Origin: Hymenobacter terrenus
Lineage (GTDB): Bacteria; Bacteroidota; Bacteroidia; Cytophagales; Hymenobacteraceae
DNA: 64,000 nt
Direction: 5' to 3'
NCBI RefSeq assembly: GCF_000972495.1
Contig: NZ_LATM01000001.1
Location: 393,241 to 457,240, forward strand
Positions 9,427 through 17,189 of the stretch are shown here, one piece after another (within the stretch, counting starts at the first letter, position 1; the number at the start of each line of letters is the position of its first letter). The position numbers were made by a program, and so were the translations under genes. The notes below the pieces were generated by a model. That model was not told the origin of the DNA and did not search any database. It saw nothing but the letters and a program-made list of their open reading frames with translations.

Positions 9427-9897
9427 TCAATCCCAAATAGCTGGGCGTGACGCATCCATTTGGCGTAAATACCCCAGGAGCTGGCCTGTGTGCACGGCCT
9501 CGTGGTAGGCAATGCGCAGCAAGTAGTCGCCCAGCTTGCGGCGCTGGTTTCGTTCCGGCCGCTCGATTGTGATGGTTTCTAGCTGTTGTTCGGAGAATTC
9601 GCTTACCATTCGCAGGAACTCGCGCCGATAGGGCGCGGCAAAAGCCAATTCGTCGGCCAAGCTGGTCCAGGCGCGCTGCTGAAAAGGCGAAGGTGCTTCG
9701 GGCAAGCGGCCGCGGTGCTGCACCAGGAGGTGGTAGAGGTATTCGCCTTCCAGCACGTGCCGAATCATCTCGGCGCAAGTAAAGGCTTCAGGGTCGGGCC
9801 GCCAAGTTAATTGTTCCGCCGAAATGCTGGTCCACAGCAGCAGGTTACGGCGCCGGACCTCTTCAAAATTGAGCAACAGTAAGGCAACAGAATTCAT
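9427..9897 (-). CDS. DinB family protein
   Basis: The 156-residue product is a DinB/YfiT-like four-helix bundle. Metal-site histidines are placed as in the family: EMIRHVLEGEYLYH near residues 45-58 and RIAYHEAVHTGQLLGYLR near the C-terminus. Proteins of this superfamily are metal-dependent enzymes, including thiol transferases, and the substrate here is unknown. I chose the ATG at 9897 (MNSVALLLLNFEEV); the frame is open further upstream to 10131, but that would run into the divergent ArsR gene. The 73-bp gap to that ArsR-family regulator suggests that the regulator controls this gene. Confidence 0.85.
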   Translation of the reverse strand: MNSVALLLLNFEEVRRRNLLLWTSISAEQLTWRPDPEAFTCAEMIRHVLEGEYLYHLLVQHRGRLPEAPSPFQQRAWTSLADELAFAAPYRREFLRMVSEFSEQQLETITIERPERNQRRKLGDYLLRIAYHEAVHTGQLLGYLRQMDASRPAIWD

Positions 9898-9970
9898 GAG
9901 TGACCTGAATTTAACGTGTGCAGCAAAGGTGAGTAGTTTTGTCGCGCCACATTTAAACCACAGGTGAACT

Positions 9971-10648
9971 ATGGATGTCGATACGGAATTCACTACCCTG
10001 ACTGCCCTGATTGGTGAGCCGACGCGGGCGCGGATGCTGCTACAGCTGCTGGACGGCCGGGCATTGACGGCTGGCGAGTTGGCTTGCCACGCCAATGCCT
10101 CTCCCCAGGCCGCTAGCGGGCATCTAGGCAAGCTGGTGGCGGCGGAGCTGCTGGCCGTGGAAAGCCAGGGCCGCCACCGCTACTACCGCTTCGCCCGGCC
10201 CGAGGTAGCCGATGCCCTGGAAGCCTTAGCTAGCTTGGTTCCCACAAAACAGCAGCCGGCGCCTACCAGCGGCAGCCGCTATGCCCGCAGCTGCTACGAC
10301 CACCTGGCTGGCCATGTCGCAGTGGCCATCACGCAGGCATTGTGCCAACGAGAACTTCTGACACTCACCACCGCTAAGGAATTTACTGTTACAAACGCTG
10401 GGACGGCTTGGTTTACAGATTTAGGCATTGACGCGAAGATGATGCAGCAGCGCAGCCGGCGCGCTTTTGCCCGCCCCTGCCTCGATTGGAGTGAGCGACG
10501 GCATCACCTGGGCGGGGCGTTAGGCGCGGCGATGCTGACCCGACTGGTAGCACTAGACTGGGTACGCCGCACGGCTAACTCCCGCCTCGTGGTGTTCACA
10601 GGAGAAGGACAGCGGCAGTTATATCAAATACTAGGCGTGCGACTTTAG
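9971..10648 (+). CDS. ArsR-family winged-helix transcriptional regulator
   Basis: The 225-residue protein has an N-terminal winged helix (about 8-85): LIGEPTRARMLLQLLDG, then the recognition region ASPQAASGHLGKL, then the wing VESQGRHRYYRFA. A longer C-terminal domain (about 95-225) includes CYDHLAGHVAVAI, typical of the larger ArsR-type regulators that resemble MarR/ArsR stand-alone repressors. No cysteine-rich metal site of the classic ArsR kind is visible. It is divergent from a DinB gene across 73 bp, the usual layout of a regulator with its target. Confidence 0.88.
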   Translation: MDVDTEFTTLTALIGEPTRARMLLQLLDGRALTAGELACHANASPQAASGHLGKLVAAELLAVESQGRHRYYRFARPEVADALEALASLVPTKQQPAPTSGSRYARSCYDHLAGHVAVAITQALCQRELLTLTTAKEFTVTNAGTAWFTDLGIDAKMMQQRSRRAFARPCLDWSERRHHLGGALGAAMLTRLVALDWVRRTANSRLVVFTGEGQRQLYQILGVRL

Positions 10649-10833
10649 TATAGTGAGACAGCGAGACTATTACAGCAACGCAATAAAAATGTGCGCTTTG
10701 TACCGCTGCGCTTGACCGGATTGCTGGAAACGAAGCCGGGTAATCAGATGCGGCAGCGGCTTTGCCGTATCACTTTGGTGGTCCTTGCTGTTAGTCTCTG
10801 GACTGCCTTTCAATTACAGAATAAGCCATACCC

Positions 10834-11193
10834 ATGAAAAAGACCCTCGTTCTCGGTGCTTCTGATAACCCGGCCCGCTACTCCTTCCGGGCCGCGCACA
10901 TGCTCAAAAACCACGGCCACGAAGTAGTGCCCGTGGGCATTCGCAAAGGCGAAGTGGCGGGCATGGCCATTCATACCGACCGCCCCCAGGAAAACGACAT
11001 CGACACGGTGACGCTCTACGTGGGACCGCAGAATCAGCCGGCCTGGTACGACTACATCCTGGACCTGAAGCCCAAGCGCATCCTATTTAACCCCGGCACC
11101 GAAAACCCCGAGCTGGAGCGTTTGGCCCAGGAGCGAGGCATCGAAACCGAAGAAGCCTGCACCCTGGTGCTGCTCTCGATTGGCCAATATTAG
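10834..11193 (+). CDS. CoA-binding domain protein (YccU-like)
   Basis: This is a 119-residue Rossmann-fold protein of the CoA_binding_2 family. The nucleotide loop is TLVLGASDNPARYSFRAAHM near the N-terminus, followed by HEVVPVGIRKG and the characteristic FNPGTEN segment near residues 87-93. Family members bind CoA and resemble the N-terminal domain of succinyl-CoA synthetase alpha; the biological role is not established. It stands alone and is followed by a strong hairpin terminator. Confidence 0.88.
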   Translation: MKKTLVLGASDNPARYSFRAAHMLKNHGHEVVPVGIRKGEVAGMAIHTDRPQENDIDTVTLYVGPQNQPAWYDYILDLKPKRILFNPGTENPELERLAQERGIETEEACTLVLLSIGQY

Positions 11194-11219
11194 GAAGACT
11201 CTTCTCGACCAGACTGCCC

Positions 11220-11268
11220 GTAGCCCCGCCAGTGCCACCTTTGGTGAACTCTGGCGGGGCTACTTTTT
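11220..11268 (+). terminator. Strong hairpin with T-run between convergent genes
   Basis: A 13-bp perfect stem (GTAGCCCCGCCAG at 11220-11232 with CTGGCGGGGCTAC at 11251-11263) is followed by TTTTT. It ends the CoA-binding gene, and its right arm overlaps the stop codon of the convergent membrane-protein gene at 11260-11262. Confidence 0.85.
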
Positions 11269-12660
11269 GCCACTCGATGCAGGCAGCAGGTAAGCCTGAA
11301 ACCGGGGCTCCACCGTCTGGGTGATGCGCGCCGACAACGTGAAGCAGCCCACCAGGAACAGCCCGTACGCCAGCCCGACTACTGCCAGCCTTCGGCCCGT
11401 GGCCAACGCCCAGGTGGGCCATGGGCCGAAGGATACCAAAGCCAGCAGCAGCAAATGCAGGGGCAGCAGAAACCGCACTTCCATGCTCAGGGGCACCACG
11501 GCCAGGCAGGGCAACAGCAGGCTGGCCAGCACCAGCGCCAGCCGCCAGGTGGGCCGCCCCGCTCCTATTACGACCAGGCCCGCCCAAAACCAGAGCGTAT
11601 AATTCAGCCCGTTGCGCAGCGGCGAAGGAGCCCAGCGGTGCAAATAAGGCGTGGGATGGCTGATGTCGAGCCCCGCGAATAAGTGGCGGGCGTAGGCGCC
11701 GACTACCGCGCCGGGATGGCCGGCGGCCACCTTCAGATATTGCCCCAGCGAGCGGAAATCGGTGAGGCCTTCCTGCCGTAAGATGGCCGCCCCGGCGGCG
11801 TTCATAAATAGCAGCTGGCCCGTGGGCAGTTCCCGCCCCACCGACGACTCGTACTTCTCGTGCAGGAGGCCCCACTTCAGCTTTTGGAGGTAGAGGTTGC
11901 TGATGCGCAGCTCCTTCGACTGCGAAAGCACCAACGGCGTGTTGGCCCCGAAATGCCGCCGGTTGATGAGCCACTGCGGCGTGAGGACCAGCGCGGCGCC
12001 CAGGGCCAGCCCGGCCAGCCGCGTGGGCCAGGCCGGGCGCGGCGGGCCGTGCCACAACAGCCCCACTACCGCGGGCACGGCCACCTGGTAGATGGGGCGC
12101 ACGTTGATGGCCAGGGCCAGGGCTAGACCTGCCACGAGCGCAGCCCCGAGGCTGCGCCGCTGCGCCTGCCACAGCGCCAAACCCAGGGCAAACAACGCCG
12201 GAAAATCAGACAGTGAAAAGTTGAAATAGTCGCGCCAAAACACAAAACCCAACCCCGCCCACAGCAGCCGACGGGGCACCGATGGCAACATTGGCTGGCC
12301 GGTGCTGGCCTGCCACAGGCGCGGCCCTACCACCCCAAACAGCGCCCCGGCCATGGCAGCATTGAGCAGCTTCACCACCGTTACCGCCCGCAAATCGAGG
12401 GCTTTGCGCAGCGCCAGGCACCAGAAATTCACCAGCGGATAGGCGTAGCCGCGCAGGGCATCGTCGTAAGCCAGCAGGCTGAAATGGCCGTCTTGATAGA
12501 AGCGGTGGCCCAGCTGCCAGTAGTCTTCGGCGTCGTAATAGAGGTTTTGGTAGTCCGAAGTGAGCAGATAGATGGCGTAGACACCGGCAATAATTGCCAC
12601 TACTAGGGCCTCGTGCCGCCACCCCCTGGCTCGAAAACGCATAAATGGAAAGCCTGGCAA
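11260..12660 (-). CDS. Polytopic membrane protein, GT-C glycosyltransferase-like
   Basis: The 466-residue protein has about ten predicted membrane helices. Helix 1 (ALVVAIIAGVYAIYLL) is followed by a loop rich in acidic and aromatic residues (YYDAEDYWQLGHRFYQDG). That loop resembles the acidic catalytic loop of GT-C (ArnT/PMT-like) glycosyltransferases that use polyprenyl-phosphate sugars. A second loop carries NVRPIYQVAVPAVVG. The exact acceptor and sugar are not predictable. An internal ATG at 12642 (MRFRARGWRHEALV) is an equally good start. The gene stands alone, convergent with the CoA-binding gene. Confidence 0.7.
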   Translation of the reverse strand: MPGFPFMRFRARGWRHEALVVAIIAGVYAIYLLTSDYQNLYYDAEDYWQLGHRFYQDGHFSLLAYDDALRGYAYPLVNFWCLALRKALDLRAVTVVKLLNAAMAGALFGVVGPRLWQASTGQPMLPSVPRRLLWAGLGFVFWRDYFNFSLSDFPALFALGLALWQAQRRSLGAALVAGLALALAINVRPIYQVAVPAVVGLLWHGPPRPAWPTRLAGLALGAALVLTPQWLINRRHFGANTPLVLSQSKELRISNLYLQKLKWGLLHEKYESSVGRELPTGQLLFMNAAGAAILRQEGLTDFRSLGQYLKVAAGHPGAVVGAYARHLFAGLDISHPTPYLHRWAPSPLRNGLNYTLWFWAGLVVIGAGRPTWRLALVLASLLLPCLAVVPLSMEVRFLLPLHLLLLALVSFGPWPTWALATGRRLAVVGLAYGLFLVGCFTLSARITQTVEPRFQAYLLPASSGKK

Positions 12661-13113
12661 TTTAGAAGAGCGGGAAGCGACGACTTGCAGCCGTTAGTAA
12701 ATCAGGCGCGGCTACGGGTAAACCTTTTATAGCAGTTTCCCAAGCGTGTCTGCACAAGCCGGCCGTAGTGCGGACTACGAAATTAGGGGGTTCCTAAACA
12801 ACCAGGAGAAAACTTCCGCCTCCAAGGCCGTCCGTAGGTCGAACAATGCCGCGAGCATATCGAGCAGTTGTTTTACCTGCGGCCGAGCGACGTGTAAGGC
12901 ATCGGCGGGTAGGTACATCGTAGGACTCGTACTCCTGGTAGAGCACCGCCCCAAGATAGGGCCTGTGGCAGACATCGGGCGCATTTTGCCGATACAGATA
13001 CAGGCATTGCTGTTGCAGGCATTGCGGCCGAATACGAAGCCCGATACTTTTGTCTCGTTGGGCACCGGCCCTATTCGGTTGGTCTGGCATAGCTTCTTAA
13101 TTTATAGTCTGGC
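12661..13113. other. 453-bp intergenic stretch, no convincing gene
   Basis: This lies between the divergent GT-C-like protein and the HAD phosphatase. Short open frames occur on both strands, for example minus 12775-13065, but none shows a recognisable motif, a good N-terminus or a codon pattern like the neighbours. The minus-strand translations could be decayed coding DNA; I cannot assign a parent. Confidence 0.4.
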
Positions 13114-13770
13114 ATGGAACAGTTTGTCATTTTTGATATGGACGGGGTGCTCGTCGACAGTGAGCCACTGCACTTCGAGCTTGAGCAACGCCTTTTTGCG
13201 CAGTTGGGCCTGGTGGTCCCGCCGCATCTGCACGAGAGTTTGGTGGGAATGGCCCCGCGTACCATGTGGCAGACCTTGCAAGCGCACTTCGCCCTGAGCC
13301 AGCCGGTAAGCGAGCTGCTGGCCCTGGAGCGGCAGCTCAAACTCACCGCCTTGCAGGAGCAAACGGTAACCTGCATACCAGGCGTCGATCGGTTGCTGGA
13401 CGTCTTGCGCACTGCCGGCTTTCGGCTGTCAGTCGCGTCCTCCTCGCCCCGGGCCTTGATTCAGCTTTTTCTCGACAAGCTGGGTTTCTACCCCTATTTC
13501 GACCACATAGTAAGCAGCGACGACGTGCGCGAAGGCAAGCCCGCCCCCGACATTTTTCTGGAAGTGGCCCAGCGCTACGGCCAGCCGCCCGCCCTCTTCA
13601 CGGTGGTCGAGGATAGTACCAACGGAGTGCGCGCTGCTAAGGCGGCGGGCATGCGGTGCATCGGCTACCAGTCGCAGCAGTCCGGCCAGCAAGACTTGGC
13701 GCTGGCCGATTTGATAACGGATGATTTTCACCAGCTCCGGCCGACTGACTTTCGGGTCTCCGCAAGCTGA
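13114..13770 (+). CDS. HAD-superfamily phosphatase, beta-phosphoglucomutase-like
   Basis: The 218-residue protein is a subclass-I HAD hydrolase. Motif I is FDMDGVLVDSEP, with nucleophile D8 and acid/base D10. A helical cap spans about 16-80. Motif II is VASSSPR, motif III is the lysine in REGKPAPDIFL, and motif IV is VVEDSTNGVRAAKAAG. The close match of motif IV to beta-phosphoglucomutase and sugar phosphatases suggests a small phosphorylated sugar as substrate, but substrate range in this group is broad. It stands alone. Confidence 0.92.
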   Translation: MEQFVIFDMDGVLVDSEPLHFELEQRLFAQLGLVVPPHLHESLVGMAPRTMWQTLQAHFALSQPVSELLALERQLKLTALQEQTVTCIPGVDRLLDVLRTAGFRLSVASSSPRALIQLFLDKLGFYPYFDHIVSSDDVREGKPAPDIFLEVAQRYGQPPALFTVVEDSTNGVRAAKAAGMRCIGYQSQQSGQQDLALADLITDDFHQLRPTDFRVSAS

Positions 13771-14322
13771 GAGGAGCTAGAACACTTCGACCTGCGGACC
13801 CAGAACCCCGTTGGAGCGCAGCCAGAAACTTGGCCTTCAGCCACAGCAGGGGCAATTGTTGCTCCGAGGGCAACAAGCTAAAGGCACGTTAAGCAAGCAT
13901 CATCATGCGGCGGTGGTGACGGAGTGCGTGGTGTGGCCCACGTACAATACCGGCCTTGGTTAAAAGGTTGGTACAAACGTTAGACGAAGTTTGCCAGCAA
14001 TTACGCATAGGGACTATCGGAAAGGACGCGCGAGTAACGTGTGTTCTGCTACTCGAACAAGCCGCTGGCCATTCGACTGACGCCGCCAGACGCTGACGCC
14101 ACTAGACCCCAAAAGAGATACAGACTTTGTAACCCGTATTTGCGGCCTAGCTAGATATGTTTTTCAAATCCAGTGGCTTGCCAGCAGTTCTTCGGGAATG
14201 ACACTTGAGCTACCTCGACTGGCCTGCCCACCATCCAGTGATGATGACCTTTCCGCGCCTTCCACCAGCACGCGTGGTGGCCGCGCCGCATTATGCTGCC
14301 CCGCCACCGGCGTTCCCTAACG
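13771..14322. other. 552-bp intergenic stretch, no gene recognised
   Basis: This lies between the HAD phosphatase and the convergent HxlR regulator. No open frame in it has a recognisable motif, and stops are frequent on both strands. The mixed composition could reflect decayed genes; nothing can be assigned. Confidence 0.4.
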
Positions 14323-14664
14323 CTAGCGGTGCCGGTCCGCCCACTCCTTCAACTGCTCCAGCACGGGCACTAAGCTGGCTCCGAGTGCCGTGAGCGTGTA
14401 CTCGACCCGCAGCGGCATTTCAGCAAACACGGTTCGCGCCAGTAAGCCCGTCCGCTCCAGTTCGTCCAACTCCTCCGCCAAAACTTTTCCGCTGACCAGT
14501 GGAATCGCCTTGCGTAGCCCTGAAAAGCGTCCATAACCGTTGGCAATCTTCCACAGGATGGCGGGTTTCCAGCGACCCGCCAGAAGCGAGAGGGTGAAGT
14601 TGAACGGACAGTCGGTCAAGAGCTGCTGTTCGTTGTGATAATTTGTGGATGTTAACTTTCTCAT
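14323..14664 (-). CDS. HxlR-family transcriptional regulator
   Basis: This is a 113-residue winged-helix regulator. It has the HxlR landmarks: the single cysteine near the N-terminus in LLTDCPFNFTLSLLAGRWK, the helix-turn-helix WKIANGYGRFSGLRKAIPLVSGK, and the wing LRVEYTLTALGASLVPVL. HxlR regulators often respond to reactive electrophiles or oxidants through the conserved cysteine. It is divergent from an F420-type NADP oxidoreductase across 110 bp containing a palindrome, so that enzyme is the likely target. Confidence 0.92.
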   Translation of the reverse strand: MRKLTSTNYHNEQQLLTDCPFNFTLSLLAGRWKPAILWKIANGYGRFSGLRKAIPLVSGKVLAEELDELERTGLLARTVFAEMPLRVEYTLTALGASLVPVLEQLKEWADRHR

Positions 14665-14693
14665 ATCCAGCAGCTATTACAATGTGGTTACCT

Positions 14694-14711
14694 GCTTACA
14701 ATTTCGTAAGC
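14694..14711. promoter_or_regulatory. Candidate HxlR operator palindrome
   Basis: The inverted repeat GCTTAC-N6-GTAAGC lies midway between the divergent HxlR and oxidoreductase genes. A further TTACAAT copy sits about 20 bp to its left. Position and dyad symmetry fit an HxlR-type operator; the assignment is inferred only. Confidence 0.4.
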
Positions 14712-14774
14712 ACCTTGCGTTAGGGGCCATTGTCTGCAAGTTTTGTAACACTTCATCCTTTAAACAACCCAACC

Positions 14775-15419
14775 ATGAAAATCGCCATCTTAGGCACAGG
14801 CGCTGTTGGCCAGCGCCTTGGACACCTGCTAGCCCCCCTGGCCTATTCCGTTGGCTTTGGCTCCCGCAACCCGACGGCGAAGGCCCCCGAACTGGCCGGC
14901 GACTTTATCGGGTCTTACCACGAAGCCGCTGTTTGGGCCGACGTAGCCGTGCTGGCCGTGCCGTGGGCCGGCGAGTCGGGGCGCAACGCGCAAGACATCG
15001 TTCACCCCCTGGCCGGGCCGCTGGCGGGCAAGATACTAATTGATGCAACCAACCCGCTCCAACCCGACTGGTCGCCTGCCCCGCTGGATGCCTCCCAGTC
15101 GGCTGCCGAAGAACTGACGCGGTGGCTGCCGCACACCCGGGTGGTCAAAGCATTCAACACCGTTTTTGCCGACGTGATGACGCCGGCATTACTCGACCGT
15201 GGCTTCGCCCACCCCCCCACCGCTTTTCTGTGCGGCGACGACCCCGCGGCGAAAGAAACGGTCAGCCAACTAGCACAAGCGCTTGGCTTCGACCCTGTGG
15301 ATGCGGGCGCCTTGGTCAATGCCCGCTACTTGGAGGGAATGGCACACCTCAACATCCAGCTTGCCGTCGCCATGCAAGGGGGGACTCGTGCCGCGTTCCG
15401 CTACATGCGCGCCCGCTAG
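14775..15419 (+). CDS. NADPH-dependent F420-reductase-like oxidoreductase
   Basis: The 214-residue protein has an N-terminal Rossmann fold with GTGAVG at 7-12 (AILGTGAVGQRLG) and the strand LIDATNPL typical of the NADP/F420 oxidoreductase family. The motif VVKAFNTVFADVM is strongly conserved in that family. Many bacteria that lack F420 carry such proteins as NAD(P)H-dependent reductases of unknown substrate, which is the safest reading here. I use the ATG at 14775; an upstream in-frame start at 14730 would add 15 atypical residues. It is divergent from the HxlR regulator. Confidence 0.88.
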   Translation: MKIAILGTGAVGQRLGHLLAPLAYSVGFGSRNPTAKAPELAGDFIGSYHEAAVWADVAVLAVPWAGESGRNAQDIVHPLAGPLAGKILIDATNPLQPDWSPAPLDASQSAAEELTRWLPHTRVVKAFNTVFADVMTPALLDRGFAHPPTAFLCGDDPAAKETVSQLAQALGFDPVDAGALVNARYLEGMAHLNIQLAVAMQGGTRAAFRYMRAR

Positions 15420-15505
15420 CCCTCCAGAATTTGGTCCAAAACGTGATGGTGTGCTGTAAAGACACTGAGGTATGACCGGGTAGCAAGCCATCTTTTTTTT
15501 CCTGG

Positions 15506-15636
15506 CTCGCTACTCAAGCGGTAGCGAGTTATTTTTTATTTTCTGACTTGCTACCTGCACGGTAACGAGTTGTTATTTATTTCTTGACTCGCTACCCATG
15601 TGGTAGCGAGCTATTTTTTATTTTCTGACTTGCTAC
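15506..15636. repeat. Tandem array of 41-bp hairpin units
   Basis: There are three complete units (15506-15546, 15547-15587, 15588-15628) plus the start of a fourth (15629-15636). Each has an 8-nt left arm (CTCGCTAC or CTTGCTAC), 7 variable nt, an 8-nt right arm (GTAGCGAG or GTAACGAG) and an 18-nt T-rich tail. A degenerate right arm with T-rich tail (GTAGCAAG, about 15479-15505) precedes unit 1. Each unit could fold as a terminator-like hairpin. The stop codon of the ABC ATPase gene lies inside unit 3. Confidence 0.85.
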
Positions 15637-16638
15637 CGCTGTCTCACCAGCTGCCGGCAGCGTCCAGGCGCCGCCAGCGGCGACGGAAACGTGCACCGTA
15701 TCGCCCGGCGTGAGGGCCGCGGCGTCGGTCCTCACGCGGATGGTGGTTTCCGGCAGCTTGATTTCAAGCTCGTAGTAGCTGCCGAAGTACCGGACCGCCT
15801 TCACGGTGCCGGCCAAGCCACCGCGGGCGGACGGCCCCAGGCGGAACTGCTCGGGTCGCACCAGCAGCTGCGTGCCAGCGGCCGGACGCTTGGGGGTGGG
15901 CACCAGGGCACGGCGGTCGGCCCCCCGCACCAGGTTATAGTCGCCAAAAAGAGCGGCGGTGTACTCGTCTACCGGTTGCTGGTAAATCTGCGTGGGCGGG
16001 CCTTGCTGCATGATGCGGCCCTGGTGCAGCACCAGGATTTCATCGGCCCACGGCAGGGTATCGGCGGCATCGTGCGATACCAGCAGGCAGGTGATGCCCA
16101 GCCGCGCGCCCAGTTCCTCGATGATGCCCTGGAGGGTGCGCTTGTGCACGCGGTCGAGGTTGGAAAACGGCTCATCGAGCAGCAGCAGTTGAGGCGCGCC
16201 GAGGAGCAGCCGTGCCAGCGCCACCCGCTGCTGCTCGCCGCCGGAGAGCTGGTCGGTGCGGCGCTCGGCCAGGTGGTCGATGCGGCACAGCTCGTAGAGG
16301 GCCTGGGCTTCGGCGGCGGGGCGCTTGTTGGCGTAGCGCAGCACCTGCTCGACCCGCAGCGAGTGCGGCAGGTCAGACTTTTGCGACAAGTACGCCACGC
16401 CCGGATGCCCCGGCACCAGCGTTTCGGCGGGGCCCCGCACGCGGCTACCCTGCACCCGCACTTCGCCGGTAGTGGGCTGAACGAGGCCGGCCACCACTTG
16501 GAGCAAGGTGCTCTTACCGGTGCCCGACTCGCCGGCCAGCGCCAGCTTTTGGCCCTGCCGCTGGGTGAAGCTAATGGGCCGTAAAACTCGGATTCCGTTT
16601 TCATCTAAGCTGATGCCTGATACCGTGAGCAACTCCAT
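15592..16638 (-). CDS. ABC transporter ATP-binding protein with TOBE domain (orphan)
   Basis: The 348-residue protein has an ABC domain with Walker A GESGTGKST (36-44), signature LSGGEQQR (131-138), Walker B LLLLDEP (151-157) and H-loop H189. A C-terminal TOBE-like domain follows (about 235-330: LLVRPEQFRLGPSARGGL, GTVKAVRYFGSYYELEI). This is the layout of PotA/FbpC/ModC-type importer ATPases for polyamines, ferric iron or oxyanions. No permease or binding protein is adjacent, so its partners must be elsewhere. The last 16 or so codons (VASQKIKNSSLPHG) are encoded by the 41-bp hairpin array, meaning the original stop was lost or the tail was acquired. Confidence 0.9.
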   Translation of the reverse strand: MELLTVSGISLDENGIRVLRPISFTQRQGQKLALAGESGTGKSTLLQVVAGLVQPTTGEVRVQGSRVRGPAETLVPGHPGVAYLSQKSDLPHSLRVEQVLRYANKRPAAEAQALYELCRIDHLAERRTDQLSGGEQQRVALARLLLGAPQLLLLDEPFSNLDRVHKRTLQGIIEELGARLGITCLLVSHDAADTLPWADEILVLHQGRIMQQGPPTQIYQQPVDEYTAALFGDYNLVRGADRRALVPTPKRPAAGTQLLVRPEQFRLGPSARGGLAGTVKAVRYFGSYYELEIKLPETTIRVRTDAAALTPGDTVHVSVAAGGAWTLPAAGETAVASQKIKNSSLPHG

Positions 16639-16780
16639 GCGGGCCTGTTACTATTATAAATAAAGAGAAACCTTGTTCCCCAAAAGTGCCTTGCTGAGCA
16701 TTCTGCTTTTTCTAATTCAGGAACAAGTATTAGAAGGTGCAGGATAGCGCGGGGTGCAAAGGTCGCGCTTCAGCTCGCTC

Positions 16781-16980
16781 GCGCCGCCTGACGCGGGGGA
16801 CCTCACCCTCGACCCCTCTCCAAATGATAGTTAAGAGTGAAGAGTTGAGAGTTAAGAGTGAATGCTCAACTGAATTTCAACTCTCAACTCTTCACTTTTA
16901 ACTCTTAACTCAAAGCATAACTGGCTCCCCTCTCTTTTGGAGAGGGGTCGGGGGTGAGGTTCCCCCGCATCAGGCGGCGC
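16781..16980. repeat. 200-bp palindromic element upstream of copA
   Basis: Outer arms of about 44 bp (16781-16824 and 16935-16980) are near-perfect inverted copies, starting GCGCCGCCTGACGCGGGGGA on the left. A second inner pair is built from AGTTAAGAG / CTCTTAACT motifs. There is no coding capacity. It shares its internal GGCTCCCCTCTCC...GAGAGGGG module with the element downstream of copA, so both look like members of one non-autonomous or REP-like family. Confidence 0.8.
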
Positions 16981-17189
16981 AAATGAGTTGCTTCGGCTCC
17001 GCTTGAGGCGCACAATGCTCGGCAGGACCGTCATTTCCCCACTAGCTGTTCGGTCCTAAATCCTGCATGTATTGTTTGGGATTCTGTACCATCCCCAGCG
17101 GCGGGCTATCGTTCCTTTGCAGAGTGGTATAAAGGCCTTGCTGCTTCTCGCGAAAAGGCCATTTGCTGCCCATCTGAACTGATTTCACC

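Noticed and set aside
12775..13065. Minus-strand frame of 96 residues as a gene
   Set aside because: No motif or credible N-terminus; composition is unlike neighbours. Kept only as possible decayed DNA.
15506..15636. CRISPR array
   Set aside because: The variable segments are only 7 nt and lie inside a hairpin loop; there are no cas genes nearby.
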